DNA of 32,900 nt. Origin: Methanosarcinales archaeon. GTDB lineage: Archaea; Halobacteriota; Methanosarcinia; Methanosarcinales; Methanogasteraceae. The stretch's first letter is position 1, and each line of letters begins with the position of its first letter. The notes below the pieces were generated by a model. It saw only the letters and a list, made by a program, of their open reading frames with translations, did not search any database and was not told the origin of the DNA. A program made the position numbers and the translations under genes. Positions 15,894 to 23,554 of this stretch are shown one piece after another. The stretch spans positions 1 through 32,900 of the forward strand of contig DAOURL010000008.1 in assembly GCA_030625165.1 (NCBI GenBank), read 5' to 3'.

Positions 15894-16263
15894 AACATCA
15901 TCGGCAGAGGTGGTTGGTGATATCATCGGCAGAGAGACAACTGATGACAGTTATATAGACTATATCAACTTCACCATTGAGTTGACAGCAGGCAACAACC
16001 CGCTCGATCTTGATCAGGCGACGATATCATATACATCAGCGACCAGACACGAACCATCGGTGACCTGGGCGTACACGGTTTTTGAAGGCGACACCGATAA
16101 CATGCTTGAATCGCACGAAAAAGCTGAGATCCAGGTAACGGTTCCGGGAAATCTTGGAACATATACAGAGTTCCAGCTTGAGTTCAAGCCAAACGTGGGT
16201 GGCACACTGCCGATATCGAGGACAACGCCGGGCACGATAGACAAGATAATGAGGTTGTACTAA
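15718..16263 (+). CDS. flaB: Archaellin 2 (FlaB/ArlB)
   Basis: The second archaellin, 181 residues and the shortest of the three, with the same core helix (ERAFTGLEAAIVLTAFVVV) and a shorter, different outer domain. The ATG at 15718 is preferred, because GAGGTGAT just upstream is an ideal ribosome binding site; the GTG at 15709 lies inside it. It sits 12 bases after archaellin 1. Its 5' part is nearly identical in DNA to archaellin 3. Confidence 0.93.
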   Translation: MRLFNKLLKDERAFTGLEAAIVLTAFVVVAAVFSYVVLGAGFFTSEKSKEVIHTGVEQATSSAEVVGDIIGRETTDDSYIDYINFTIELTAGNNPLDLDQATISYTSATRHEPSVTWAYTVFEGDTDNMLESHEKAEIQVTVPGNLGTYTEFQLEFKPNVGGTLPISRTTPGTIDKIMRLY

Positions 16264-16265
16264 GG

Positions 16266-16451
16266 GGTGATGAAGATGAGACTATTTAATAAACTGTTGA
16301 AGGATGAGAGAGCTTTCACTGGTCTGGAAGCGGCGATCGTGCTGACCGCGTTCGTCGTGGTTGCAGCGGTATTCAGTTATGTGGTACTGGGTGCTGGCTT
16401 CTTCACATCTGAGAAGAGTAAAGAGGTCATCCACACAGGCGTTGAGCAGGC
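16266..16451 (+). repeat. 186-bp archaellin direct repeat, copy 2
   Basis: Partner of 15708-15893, offset by 558 bases. Recombination between the copies would remove exactly one archaellin unit and fuse the two genes in frame. Confidence 0.9.
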
Positions 16452-16998
16452 GACATCCTCTATGGAGCTCGGCGGCTATGTGGTCGGACACGGGTGGACG
16501 TATGGCTACGTGAACGCGTCCGCGGGGACCTGGAACGCTTCGGGTGGTGGTACTGACTATCTGTCATACTACGCATGGGGCAATGATACAGAGGATCGGA
16601 ACAGAGTGAACGCGACCGGGCTCACCGTTATGGAGTTCCAGGTGGAGCTTGCTGCAGGACAGAATCCGATTGACATGGATAAGATTGTGATCTCATACAG
16701 CGATGATGACACGTATGTAGCCCAGGTGGACGCTGTAACAACTACCAATGCAAGTAGCGGCAACTTTACCGTGACTGCAACATCCGGACAGTGGGCCTAC
16801 AGCCTGCTGACAGGTGAGATGGGCGGTTCCAACATGCTCGATCCGACAGAGAAGATGCTGATAGTGGTGGCATTGCCAGACTGGGGCGCAACCATTTATG
16901 AAGAGTTCGTGATCGATATAAAGCCTGCACAGGGAGCGACTCTGACGATGACGAAGACCGCACCGGGCGCGATACAGAAGACGATGGTACTCCATTAG
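16276..16998 (+). CDS. flaB: Archaellin 3 (FlaB/ArlB)
   Basis: The third archaellin, 240 residues and the longest. The core helix is identical to archaellin 2. The outer domain has an extra glycine- and aromatic-rich insertion near residues 70-110 (about 16480-16600) with N-x-S/T sites. The ATG at 16276 follows GGGGTGAT. A T-rich stretch after the stop may reduce transcription into the motor genes, so filament subunits are made in excess. Confidence 0.93.
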   Translation: MRLFNKLLKDERAFTGLEAAIVLTAFVVVAAVFSYVVLGAGFFTSEKSKEVIHTGVEQATSSMELGGYVVGHGWTYGYVNASAGTWNASGGGTDYLSYYAWGNDTEDRNRVNATGLTVMEFQVELAAGQNPIDMDKIVISYSDDDTYVAQVDAVTTTNASSGNFTVTATSGQWAYSLLTGEMGGSNMLDPTEKMLIVVALPDWGATIYEEFVIDIKPAQGATLTMTKTAPGAIQKTMVLH

Positions 16999-17001
16999 AG
17001 T

Positions 17002-17026
17002 ACCTCTTCTTTATTTTTTGGGAGGT
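17002..17026 (+). promoter_or_regulatory. T-rich attenuator and possible RBS hairpin
   Basis: CTTCTTTATTTTTT right after the last archaellin resembles an archaeal oligo-T transcript end, giving partial read-through. The flanking ACCTC (17002-17006) can pair with GAGGT (17022-17026) of the next ribosome binding site, with the T-rich stretch as loop. Confidence 0.45.
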
Positions 17027-17033
17027 GGGAATC

Positions 17034-17969
17034 ATGGAATCAGATAAAAGACTAACATCACTTGATAACGAGTTCAAGATCGTGAAAGGGGAGATAAAAG
17101 CGTTACTGATAGATATCCGTGAGATCATGAATAACATGGAGAATCCATTCTACAATACTCAAGGTATAACTGGTGGTCCGGATACATCAGTAGAGGTAAA
17201 GGCGGAACTGAAGGGAGACGCTCCGGGGGGGAGCATCCAGCCTGAAGATGTGTTAGAACAGGAGCCCGAACGGGAGCACCATCCGGACTTTACAGAGATG
17301 CCGGTGCAGCATGATGGGATGCAGCCGATGGGAGCAAGACATGCACATAACGTTGCAGAGACGCCAGTGCAGCAGGATGGACTGCAGCCGATGGGGGGAA
17401 CACCGGAACCGTATCATCCGGGTTTTGCAGAGACGCCGATGCAACAGGGGATGCCTATGCGGCAGATGGGGGGAACACCGGAACCGTATCATCCGTATCA
17501 TCCGGACTTTGCAGAGATACCGGTGCAGCATGATGGGACGACGCAGGAGGCGACGCCAGAACACATTCCTGACTTTGCAGAGATGTTTAAGCAGTACGAG
17601 GAAGCGAAGCAGAGCGAAGGGATGCCGGAAGAAACCCTGGAAATCCAACCTGATAACGGATTCGATATCTACACCCTCGCCGAACTGATGAGATGGACGG
17701 ATTACACACTTAAAACGATCGAACGGAGTAGATTGGATGAGCTGCTGGATCTGTGTGTGTTTACTGGACATATCTCAGAGACGCTAAAAGACACGGTCTC
17801 GAAGATCGCAGACATGTCCGCTCAGGAGGTTGCTGAAGGGAGTACGTCAACGATGAAAGATCACATAGCCGCGATGTTCCAGTTGAATGCGGTATTGAAT
17901 CCAAGCGAGTCTGATCAGAAGGCGATCTATTCAATATATGGAGAATTGCCATGGAGGACGGTGGGGTAA
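17034..17969 (+). CDS. Archaellum FlaC-FlaD/E fusion
   Basis: A 311-residue cytosolic archaellum protein. The N-terminal part (about 5-35, SLDNEFKIVKGEIKALLIDI) is a FlaC-like coiled coil. The C-terminal part (about 205-310) has the FlaD/FlaE domain (TLAELMRWTDYTLKTIE, then LDELLDLCVFTGHISETLKD). FlaC, D and E form the ring linking the motor to the chemotaxis adaptor CheF in euryarchaea. Between the domains lie about 120 residues of imperfect tandem repeats of H-P-x-F-A-E-x-P-x-Q-x-D-G type. The ATG at 17034 follows GGAGGTG. Confidence 0.85.
   Translation: MESDKRLTSLDNEFKIVKGEIKALLIDIREIMNNMENPFYNTQGITGGPDTSVEVKAELKGDAPGGSIQPEDVLEQEPEREHHPDFTEMPVQHDGMQPMGARHAHNVAETPVQQDGLQPMGGTPEPYHPGFAETPMQQGMPMRQMGGTPEPYHPYHPDFAEIPVQHDGTTQEATPEHIPDFAEMFKQYEEAKQSEGMPEETLEIQPDNGFDIYTLAELMRWTDYTLKTIERSRLDELLDLCVFTGHISETLKDTVSKIADMSAQEVAEGSTSTMKDHIAAMFQLNAVLNPSESDQKAIYSIYGELPWRTVG
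17276..17590 (+). repeat. Tandem repeat coding for FlaC-D/E linker
   Basis: About five degenerate units of 60-85 bases encode HPDFTEMPVQHDG, AHNVAETPVQQDG, HPGFAETPMQQG, HPDFAEIPVQHDG and IPDFAEMFKQYEE. The phrase GGGGGAACACCGGAACCGTA occurs in two units. Confidence 0.8.
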
Positions 17970-18461
17970 ATGGGCGGAGAAACGATCAGTATTGCTATGA
18001 TCACGATAGCGTCCGTGATATGTGCTGCAACATTCGTCACTTCAGCATTTCCGGCGATTGCAAGGGCGCAGGATCCGCTCATAGCTTCAGCAGACGCGAT
18101 CAATGATAGGATGAAGACCGATATAACGATTATACACGAGACAGACTCTTTATCAGGAAGCATCGTATACATCTGGGTCAAGAACGTGGGAAACAATCGC
18201 ATCCATCCGAATCTGATCGCTAACTCAGACCTCTTCTTCGGACCCGAAGGAGATTTCATGAGGGTTGTATATAATGAGACCGGATCGATCTCACCAGGCT
18301 GGAACTACACAATCGAAAACGGTGGTGCTAAATGGGGGCAGGGAGAGACGATCAAGGTCACGATGAATATGCCTGGTAATCCGGTTATACCAGGGACGGA
18401 GTATTTCGTCAAGTTCATAATGTATAATGGTATCTCGGATGAGGATTATTTCACGGTGTGA
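17970..18461 (+). CDS. flaF: Archaellum stator protein FlaF (ArlF)
   Basis: FlaF is a membrane-anchored protein with an outer beta-sandwich that binds the S-layer and acts as part of the stator. The 163-residue sequence has an N-terminal transmembrane helix (about 5-32, ending FVTSAFPAIA) with no peptidase site. A beta-rich domain follows, containing SGSIVYIWVKNVGNNRIHPN, a typical FlaF/FlaG signature. It begins directly after the previous stop. The neighbour FlaG is its known partner. Confidence 0.9.
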   Translation: MGGETISIAMITIASVICAATFVTSAFPAIARAQDPLIASADAINDRMKTDITIIHETDSLSGSIVYIWVKNVGNNRIHPNLIANSDLFFGPEGDFMRVVYNETGSISPGWNYTIENGGAKWGQGETIKVTMNMPGNPVIPGTEYFVKFIMYNGISDEDYFTV

Positions 18462-18466
18462 GGGAA

Positions 18467-18982
18467 ATGGGGGCTGGATCAATCATTGCGGCGATAGTAG
18501 CGGTTGCGGCAATCCTGATAGCAGCCAATGTCGCCATAACAGGGGGGTTATACATGACCAATACACTAACAAGCTCGATGAAGGAAGTGCAGGATGCAAA
18601 GAATGAGCAGTTGAAGACTGAGATAGAGATCAGTAACATCACTGCGAATAAAACCCGTATCGACGTAACGCTTCGTAACACGGGTCATGAACGGATCAGG
18701 GAATATTCGCAGATGGACCTGATCGTGCATTACTATTCGGTCAATGGTGGGTATGTGAGGATCGTCTGGCTATCATACACGAATGGGACGCCGGACGGTG
18801 ATGAATGGACCGTAACCGGGATATCACCGGATCGGATCAATCCGGATATATTCGATCCTGATGAGGAGATGACGATCCGGATCGAGGTGGATGATAGCGA
18901 TCCGATGAAATATGAATACATAAACTGGCTCCAGATAACGACTCCAACCGGAGTGAGTACATCAAAGTATTTTAGTGGGTGA
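18467..18982 (+). CDS. flaG: Archaellum stator protein FlaG (ArlG)
   Basis: FlaG forms a periplasm-like filament or dimer with FlaF that ties the motor to the envelope. The 171-residue protein has an N-terminal membrane helix (MGAGSIIAAIVAVAAILIAA) and a beta-sandwich with TRIDVTLRNTGHERIREYSQ. It is related to FlaF, as usual. The start is ATG at 18467 with a very close GAGGGA site, or GTG at 18458 overlapping the FlaF stop. Confidence 0.9.
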   Translation: MGAGSIIAAIVAVAAILIAANVAITGGLYMTNTLTSSMKEVQDAKNEQLKTEIEISNITANKTRIDVTLRNTGHERIREYSQMDLIVHYYSVNGGYVRIVWLSYTNGTPDGDEWTVTGISPDRINPDIFDPDEEMTIRIEVDDSDPMKYEYINWLQITTPTGVSTSKYFSG

Positions 18983-18987
18983 TCAAT

Positions 18988-19725
18988 ATGGCTGAAGAAG
19001 AATTCGACGATAAAGAAGAAGACTTTCTTGCGGATGTCTTATCCTCAGGAAATTATGAGATCGATCAGAAGATGGGTGGCGGAATCCCAATGAATTCGCT
19101 ATCCCTCTTCGAAGGGGAAAATGACAGTGGCAAGTCGGTCCTTGTACAGCAGATTATGTGGGGGGGCTTGAATCAGGGACGGCGTATCGCCATATTCACG
19201 ACTGAAAATACTGTCAAGAGCTTGCTTAAGCAGATGACAAGTCTGTCACTCGATGTAGATGATTATTTCATCATAGGACGTTTGAATATATTTCCGATCC
19301 ATGTGCAGGGCGTTGACTGGGCTGAAGATGTGGGTGGCAACCTACTCGAGTTCATGCTGAAATCCATGGCGCAGTGTAAGAATGATGTCATCATCATCGA
19401 TTCGCTCACGGTCTTTGTCTTTCATTCGAATGATAACGACATCTTAAACTTCTTCACAGGATGTAAAAAGCTGTGCGATCTTGGAAAGACAATTCTACTG
19501 ACGGCACATGGGTACGCCTTCCCTGAGAATCTTCTGATCAGGATCAGATCGATCTGTGACGCACACCTGCACCTGAAGATGGAAGAAGCTGGCGATCAGA
19601 TGATAAAGTCGCTGGTGGTTGCAAAGATACGTGGTGCACAGAAGAGCACGGGAAACATCGTCAGCTTCGACGTTGATCCTGGCTTTGGTATGAGGATCAT
19701 CCCGATCTCGAAGGCAAAGGCGTAA
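18988..19725 (+). CDS. flaH: Archaellum regulatory ATPase FlaH (ArlH)
   Basis: A KaiC/RecA-fold protein that binds ATP and associates with FlaI in the motor. In 245 residues the P-loop is visible as GENDSGKS at 43-50, and the Walker B strand as NDVIIIDSLTVF near 132-143. ATP-binding state and autophosphorylation regulate its interaction with FlaI in other archaea. The ATG at 18988 follows GGGTGAT; a GTG at 18979 overlaps the FlaG stop and is less likely. Confidence 0.95.
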   Translation: MAEEEFDDKEEDFLADVLSSGNYEIDQKMGGGIPMNSLSLFEGENDSGKSVLVQQIMWGGLNQGRRIAIFTTENTVKSLLKQMTSLSLDVDDYFIIGRLNIFPIHVQGVDWAEDVGGNLLEFMLKSMAQCKNDVIIIDSLTVFVFHSNDNDILNFFTGCKKLCDLGKTILLTAHGYAFPENLLIRIRSICDAHLHLKMEEAGDQMIKSLVVAKIRGAQKSTGNIVSFDVDPGFGMRIIPISKAKA

Positions 19726-19739
19726 GTAAGGTGATTAAG

Positions 19740-21494
19740 ATGGAGTCTCTACCCTTTGAACCGAACGTTCATGAGGCGCATGGAGCCGATCTGATGCAGT
19801 GTGGACTCTATCGCATGTTACCTCCGGATGCAAAGAAGTTTATCAGTGTAGAGGAGAACCGTCATGTACTTGATTACATCCACATGCTTCCACTCGATGA
19901 TATAGGGGTACCAAAGTTCTACCCCAAGCTTTCAAGAGATCTGAAGAAGATAACGAAGCCGAATATCATATATCCTGCCGGAGATGGGATATCCATCCAT
20001 ATTTATCCGGATAAAGATGATGTGAGGAACTACTACATCCCTATCGAACCAACCCTGTTCGTGAATGTCGATGAACTGCTCATAGAGGTGGAAGAAGCAC
20101 TTGTCGATATCGTAGACGTTCTGGAGGTTACAACAGATGATATATATGCTAAGAAAGCCTTACTGGAAGAGGGTCTCGATGATGTATGCATCATAGAAGA
20201 CGATGGAGATGTAGGGGCAGAAGGGGGGATCAGGAAGAGGATATTTGATCGCATCCGCGGATTTGCCAGGACCACCAAAAATAAGAAGGTGCATGTAACC
20301 CCTGACGAATTTCAGAAGATCAAATACTACATATTCAAGGATAAGATCGGGATGGGACCCCTCCAGCCACTTCTGATGGATCCGTATATCGAGGATATCA
20401 GTTGCAGTGGTGTGGGGCAGATATTTGTGGAGCACAAGATCTTTTCCGGATTAAAGACGACGATAACGTTTAATGATATAGCGGAACTCGATTCTTATGT
20501 GGTACGGATGTCAGAGAAGATAGGAAAGCCGATAACATACCGGGATCCGATCGTTGATGCTGCGCTTCCTGACGGATCAAGGATAAACATCGTGTTCGGA
20601 GAGGATGTATCGAAACGGGGCAGCAATTTCACGATAAGGAAGTTTTCAGAGACGCCGCTCAGCATCTTAAACCTCATCGACTTCCATACGCTCGACTATA
20701 AGATGGCTGCGTATCTCTGGATGTTGTTGGGTGCGGGGATGAACTGTTTCGTTGTTGGTGAGACCGCATCAGGAAAGACGACGACGCTTAATGCAATGAC
20801 AACGTGTATGCGGGCAGACTCAAAAATTATATCGATAGAAGATACGCCTGAATTACAGGTACCTCATAAGAACTGGTTAAGAGAAGTCACAAGAGGATCC
20901 GGAGACGGGGGAAGCTCGGACGTGACAATGTTTGATCTGCTGAAGGCTGCCTTGAGGCAGCGTCCGGATGAGATAATAATCGGCGAGATCAGGGGCGCTG
21001 AGGGTAACATCGCTTTTCAGGCGATGCAGACCGGACATCCTGCGATGGCTACGTTTCACGCAGCATCCGTTGAGAAACTGATCCAGCGGCTGACCGGAGA
21101 CCCTATAAATGTTCCGAAGACCTACATAGACAACTTAAACCTTGTTGTCATCCAGAATTCTGTGAATGTCCCGGGTAAAGGGATGGCGAGGCGCATCACA
21201 AGCATCAACGAGATTATAGGATATGATCCATCCTCCCAGGCATTCTCCTTCATCGAGACGTTTCAGTGGGATGCCTCAAAAGATGCATTCAAATTTACAG
21301 GAAATAACAACTCGTACCTGCTTGAGAACCATATCGCTACAAAGCGCGGCTTACCGAAGAATAAACGAAGAAGGATATATAAAGAGCTTGATCGAAGAGA
21401 GAAGGTCTTAAAGAAGATGCATGATGCAGGGGTACTCGGATTCTATGAGTTATTCAAGATGATGGGGCGTGTGGAAGAGGGGGGGATCGTGTGA
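19740..21494 (+). CDS. flaI: Archaellum motor ATPase FlaI (ArlI)
   Basis: A type II/IV secretion-superfamily ATPase that powers filament assembly and rotation. The 584-residue protein has an N-terminal domain of about 250 residues, then the catalytic domain: Walker A GETASGKT at 340-347, the Asp box SIIEDTPELQ-like stretch near 365, Walker B DEIIIGEIRG near 411, and the His box GHPAMATFHA near 433-442. The ATG at 19740 is preceded by AAGGTGAT. It acts as a hexamer beneath FlaJ, with FlaH alongside. Confidence 0.96.
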   Translation: MESLPFEPNVHEAHGADLMQCGLYRMLPPDAKKFISVEENRHVLDYIHMLPLDDIGVPKFYPKLSRDLKKITKPNIIYPAGDGISIHIYPDKDDVRNYYIPIEPTLFVNVDELLIEVEEALVDIVDVLEVTTDDIYAKKALLEEGLDDVCIIEDDGDVGAEGGIRKRIFDRIRGFARTTKNKKVHVTPDEFQKIKYYIFKDKIGMGPLQPLLMDPYIEDISCSGVGQIFVEHKIFSGLKTTITFNDIAELDSYVVRMSEKIGKPITYRDPIVDAALPDGSRINIVFGEDVSKRGSNFTIRKFSETPLSILNLIDFHTLDYKMAAYLWMLLGAGMNCFVVGETASGKTTTLNAMTTCMRADSKIISIEDTPELQVPHKNWLREVTRGSGDGGSSDVTMFDLLKAALRQRPDEIIIGEIRGAEGNIAFQAMQTGHPAMATFHAASVEKLIQRLTGDPINVPKTYIDNLNLVVIQNSVNVPGKGMARRITSINEIIGYDPSSQAFSFIETFQWDASKDAFKFTGNNNSYLLENHIATKRGLPKNKRRRIYKELDRREKVLKKMHDAGVLGFYELFKMMGRVEEGGIV

Positions 21495-22969
21495 GCGAGG
21501 AGAAGAGGGTTGCGGATGATCTACTCTTCCTGCTCACGTATATGGCATCGATTGCCACAGCAGATATCGATAGGAATGAGCTGTTCAAACATACATCTGA
21601 GCAGAACTATCCGCTGTCGATATATTTCAAGCGGGTATACACGCTTGCTGCAAAGTGGAGCTATGCATATTCAAAGGCGTGCAAATTCATCTCAAAAAAG
21701 GCAAAATTTGCGGTTTTAAAGGAATTTTTCGGGAGAATGGCAAGTGCCATGTCATCAGGAGAGCCTGAAAAGGAGTTTCTGAAGAATGAGCTGAGCACGA
21801 TGGAAAGTATATACTCCAATAATTATGAAAGAAGCATCGAGGCACTTAAGAAATGGACCGATGGATATACCGCGCTCCTCATCTCAACAACGCTCATTGT
21901 GATGGTTATACTACTATCAACAATGCTATATCCAATCGGAGATATACATCAAACTGCGTTTGTGATCTCTTTGGTGATGGTAGTCATCTGTGGGATAGGG
22001 GTATTTACCATACGCGATGCGGCTCCATACGAGTTGAGAACACATTCGCTTGAGACCGGATCGAAAGAACAGGAGATCATAAAACTGCTCTGCAGGGCAT
22101 TACTTCCAGCCGGATTCATAGTGACACTTGGTTTGATTCTGTTACAGATACATCTCGGGTATATCATGATCACTGCAGCAGCATTCGTAGCTCCGATTGG
22201 GGTTATGGCGGTGATTGATGATGGCAAGGTAACCGGCAGGGATTATGATTTCCCTTCGTTTGCAAAGACACTTGGTTCACTTGCAGGAACGATGGGTATC
22301 AACCCGAATATTGCGATGAATTACTTAGACCGCGAAACAGTCGGATCCCTTGAACCGCTGGTCAATACGTTACATAAAAGTCTATCGATCGAACTCAGCC
22401 CGGGTCTCAGCTGGGAGAGGTTCATCAGGGACAGCGGGTCTGAGCTGATAAACCGATGCACAAGGATATTTAACGATGCTATAAATCTTGGCGGAGATCC
22501 TGCAGAGATCGGGAAGATCGTCTCTTCGTCAAGCCTTGCAATCGTTCTCTTAAGGATGAAGCGAAAACCTGTCAGTGCCAACTTTGCAGGGTTGGTTATA
22601 CTGCTCCACACCTCAATGTCAGCCCTTCTCATATTCATCATCGAGATCATAGTCGCATTTAATGTTGCGCTTGCAACGATGTTTGAATCATCGGGCTTAG
22701 CGGAGGGTGCGGAGGGTGCTATGTCGGGTATGTCCGGGCTTGCTGGCAGTTTTGGAGGTACTGGTTCTGCCGAGCTTACCTTCCTGTACCAGTTTACGAT
22801 AGCAGCCGTCTTGATACTGACGATTTCAAACACCATTGCAATGATGGTGGCAGATGGCGGTGCAAAGTGTAAGATATTCTTCTATGGGGCGATAGTAACT
22901 GCTGCATCGGGTCTGGTTATGCTGGTCGTACCGGGTCTTGTATCCACGATGTTCGCGATTAACGTGTAA
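21491..22969 (+). CDS. flaJ: Archaellum membrane platform FlaJ (ArlJ)
   Basis: FlaJ is the polytopic membrane protein on which FlaI acts, related to GspF/PilC. In 492 residues it has two cytoplasmic T2SF-like domains (about 45-125 and 255-360) and groups of membrane helices near 130-185, 200-245, 365-400 and 430-490. The start is a GTG overlapping the FlaI stop by four bases, indicating coupling. A Gly/Ala/Met-rich loop (SSGLAEGAEGAMSGMSGLAG) sits between the last helices and is typical of the family. Confidence 0.94.
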   Translation: MSEEKRVADDLLFLLTYMASIATADIDRNELFKHTSEQNYPLSIYFKRVYTLAAKWSYAYSKACKFISKKAKFAVLKEFFGRMASAMSSGEPEKEFLKNELSTMESIYSNNYERSIEALKKWTDGYTALLISTTLIVMVILLSTMLYPIGDIHQTAFVISLVMVVICGIGVFTIRDAAPYELRTHSLETGSKEQEIIKLLCRALLPAGFIVTLGLILLQIHLGYIMITAAAFVAPIGVMAVIDDGKVTGRDYDFPSFAKTLGSLAGTMGINPNIAMNYLDRETVGSLEPLVNTLHKSLSIELSPGLSWERFIRDSGSELINRCTRIFNDAINLGGDPAEIGKIVSSSSLAIVLLRMKRKPVSANFAGLVILLHTSMSALLIFIIEIIVAFNVALATMFESSGLAEGAEGAMSGMSGLAGSFGGTGSAELTFLYQFTIAAVLILTISNTIAMMVADGGAKCKIFFYGAIVTAASGLVMLVVPGLVSTMFAINV

Positions 22970-22980
22970 GAGGTGATGAT

Positions 22981-23439
22981 ATGAATATAGGTGAGATAAC
23001 TGAAAAACTGATTCGGAAGATAAAGGGGGAAGATGAGATGGGCATTGAGCTGGAGATTGAAGACCTGTTATCAGATGAAGAGGAGCCTGATGAAGGGTTG
23101 GAGTCGGAATCTACTGGTGGATGGGTGCAGACGATAGAAGATAAGGATGATGATGATCTATCTTTTGAAGATGACCCCTCCAATGCCGCTAAAGGTGAAG
23201 AAGGCGAAGAGTCTGATGAATGGATTCGGCAGGATGATGATAAGACCGATCTGCAGGCATTTGGGTCAGGCGGGTCAGACACCACCGAGGATACGCTGTT
23301 AACAGAGCTAAAGATGGACGATGAGCTTGCCGATCACGAAAATCATGAGATTCTGGAGTATCTCGAGGTGGTTGGCGCGGACGAGCTGGTAGCTGAGATG
23401 AGGGGTGTTGTAGCGGAGCTTAAGAGAGGTCAAAGATAA
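22981..23439 (+). CDS. Acidic protein of unknown function, archaellum operon
   Basis: A 152-residue, extremely acidic protein. The N-terminal ~18 residues are basic/amphipathic (ITEKLIRKIKGEDEMG). The middle is low complexity, rich in Asp, Glu and Ser (about 25-100) and probably disordered. The C-terminal ~45 residues can form two helices (LLTELKMDDELAD; ILEYLEVVGADELVAEMRGV). A GAGGTGAT site precedes the ATG, 11 bases after FlaJ, so it is the last operon gene. I recognise no family. It may be an adaptor for the archaellum motor, but that rests on position only. Confidence 0.7.
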   Translation: MNIGEITEKLIRKIKGEDEMGIELEIEDLLSDEEEPDEGLESESTGGWVQTIEDKDDDDLSFEDDPSNAAKGEEGEESDEWIRQDDDKTDLQAFGSGGSDTTEDTLLTELKMDDELADHENHEILEYLEVVGADELVAEMRGVVAELKRGQR

Positions 23440-23441
23440 CT

Positions 23442-23456
23442 CTAAAATATAAATAT
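23442..23456 (+). promoter_or_regulatory. TATA box before intron-containing gene
   Basis: TCTAAAATATAAATAT is a strong archaeal TATA-like element just after the archaellum operon. Transcription would start near 23475-23480, leaving a leader of about 75 bases before the ATG at 23555. Confidence 0.6.
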
Positions 23457-23497
23457 GGAATCATTTAGGATTATCGTAGTAGTATCGGGGCATCAGC

Positions 23498-23512
23498 ACC
23501 GGCACGTCCGGT
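23498..23512 (+). promoter_or_regulatory. Small leader hairpin ACCGG / CCGGT
   Basis: A perfect 5-bp stem with a five-base loop lies in the predicted leader, about 46 bases upstream of the intron. It could mark the end of the archaellum transcript or structure the leader. Confidence 0.3.
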
Positions 23513-23554
23513 AATAAACAACAAACAGAACAAACCAAGGAGGGATTAGAAGAG

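Noticed and set aside
17276-17590. CRISPR-like array
   Set aside because: The repeats are degenerate, in frame, lack unique spacers of constant length and encode a protein linker.
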